DNA of 29,931 nucleotides from an uncultured Eubacteriales bacterium (GTDB taxonomy: Bacteria > Bacillota > Clostridia > Peptostreptococcales > Anaerovoracaceae), in NCBI GenBank assembly GCA_900547295.1, contig URGK01000030.1, forward strand, positions 1-29,931, in the 5' to 3' direction. Position numbers and translations under genes: made by a program. The notes below the pieces were generated by a model that was not told where the DNA came from, searched no databases, and saw only the letters and a list, made by a program, of their open reading frames with translations. This document shows, piece by piece, positions 29,451-29,931 of the stretch; position 1 is the first letter of the stretch, and the number at the start of each line of letters is the position of its first letter.

Positions 29451-29908
29451 TTCTGCCTCCTTAGAAATTCCATAAATCCGTCTATACCCTCGGTTATATC
29501 ATCGTATGTCACATCGAAGTTGCCTGTATACCACGGATCTGCTATATCTCCGCCTCTGTCTGTGAAGTCAAGCAGCTTGTATATCTTGCCCTCTGTGTCC
29601 TCGGGTATGATGCGTTTAAGATTGCGCAGGTTGTTTTCGTCCATTGCAATTATGTAGTCATATATATTATAGTCTTCTTTTGTAATCTGTACAGCCCTTT
29701 TGGATTTATCCACAGGAATATTTACCTCGTGGAGCTTGCGAAGGGTGCCGTGGTGGACACCGTTTCCGATTTCCTCTCTGCTGGTTGCGGCAGAGGCAAT
29801 GAAGAAGTCTGCCTCCATATGGTCTTTACGGACTATGTCCTTTAAAACAAACTCGGCCATGGTAGATCTGCAGATGTTGCCGTGGCAAATAAATAATACT
29901 CTAATCAT
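29447..29908 (-). CDS. Low-molecular-weight protein tyrosine phosphatase
   Basis: A 153-residue phosphatase. Seen: the CX5R loop CHGNICRS (nucleophile Cys8, Arg14) at the N-terminus, MDENNLRNL, and the general-acid loop DPWYTG (Asp124). Only one tyrosine (Tyr127) follows the DPW, unlike the DPYY of many eukaryotic forms. Substrates are not predictable; in Gram-positives such enzymes often oppose BY-kinases. AAGGAG lies upstream in the last 23 bases of the window. First visible gene of the EFR1-psuK-psuG operon. Confidence 0.95.
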   Translation of the reverse strand: MIRVLFICHGNICRSTMAEFVLKDIVRKDHMEADFFIASAATSREEIGNGVHHGTLRKLHEVNIPVDKSKRAVQITKEDYNIYDYIIAMDENNLRNLKRIIPEDTEGKIYKLLDFTDRGGDIADPWYTGNFDVTYDDITEGIDGFMEFLRRQK

Positions 29909-29931
29909 CTATGTAAAACTCCTTGAATTTA

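Noticed and set aside
1..29931. Mobile elements, CRISPR arrays, defence islands, tRNA or rRNA genes, riboswitches
   Set aside because: No transposase, integrase, repeat-spacer pattern, cloverleaf or known aptamer core was seen; gene spacing is dense and housekeeping throughout.

Overview
The window reads as a core-genome segment of an anaerobic, Gram-positive, Clostridia-type bacterium (Firmicutes). The grounds are the DivIVA/YggT/SepF/YggS cluster with an HlyD-like protein, the YlxM-Ffh-RpsP-KhpA-RimM-TrmD order, strong AGGAGG ribosome binding sites, TTGACA/TATAAT promoters, a SigK-type sporulation sigma factor, a YlmC/YmxH protein, an EFR1-type flavodoxin-ferredoxin and pseudouridine catabolism genes. 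The family cannot be fixed by eye; Clostridia is likely, anything finer is a guess. Almost all genes lie on the minus strand, so operons read from high to low coordinates. I see no phage, insertion sequence, CRISPR array, tRNA, rRNA or recognised defence system, and no gene-free stretch longer than 300 bases.

Layout from high to low coordinates. (1) 29908-26816: low-molecular-weight phosphatase, EFR1 ferredoxin, psuK, psuG, ending in a hairpin. (2) 26704-24027: typA and a MscS channel from their own promoter. (3) 23967-22959: a small membrane protein with a polylysine tail, an ArsC/Spx-like protein and a DUF4186 protein. (4) 22830-21526: a membrane-anchored XRE regulator with an extracytoplasmic domain. 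(5) 21444-19996: an AEC permease and a Nudix hydrolase. (6) 19930-15688: ymxH, nrdR, cmk, a DUF1015 gene and a short class B PBP, with an intrinsic terminator just before the PBP start. (7) 14835-15712, plus strand: a 53-residue cysteine-rich DUF1540 protein and a SigK-like sigma factor, converging on the PBP gene. (8) 14671-7342: radC, then the shape operon mreB-mreC-mreD-PBP2, followed by a MinD-like ATPase and an SseB-like protein in place of minC/minE. (9) 7220-3661: ylxM-ffh-rpsP-khpA-rimM-trmD, a protein-targeting and translation operon closed by a good terminator and lacking rplS at its usual place. (10) 3550-1: hlyD-like, yggS, sepF, yggT, divIVA and lspA (cut by the window edge), a division and envelope cluster.

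The gene content is ordinary; the interest is in RNA-level control. The sigK-like gene has its ribosome binding site inside a hairpin whose loop carries a match to a sporulation -10 element. The short PBP gene has its ribosome binding site inside the 3' arm of an intrinsic terminator. lspA and the AEC permease gene each show a Shine-Dalgarno sequence separated from the ATG by a small hairpin. Three copies of one 9-bp element make a terminator and a promoter overlap upstream of ylxM. No wholly new multi-gene system could be supported.
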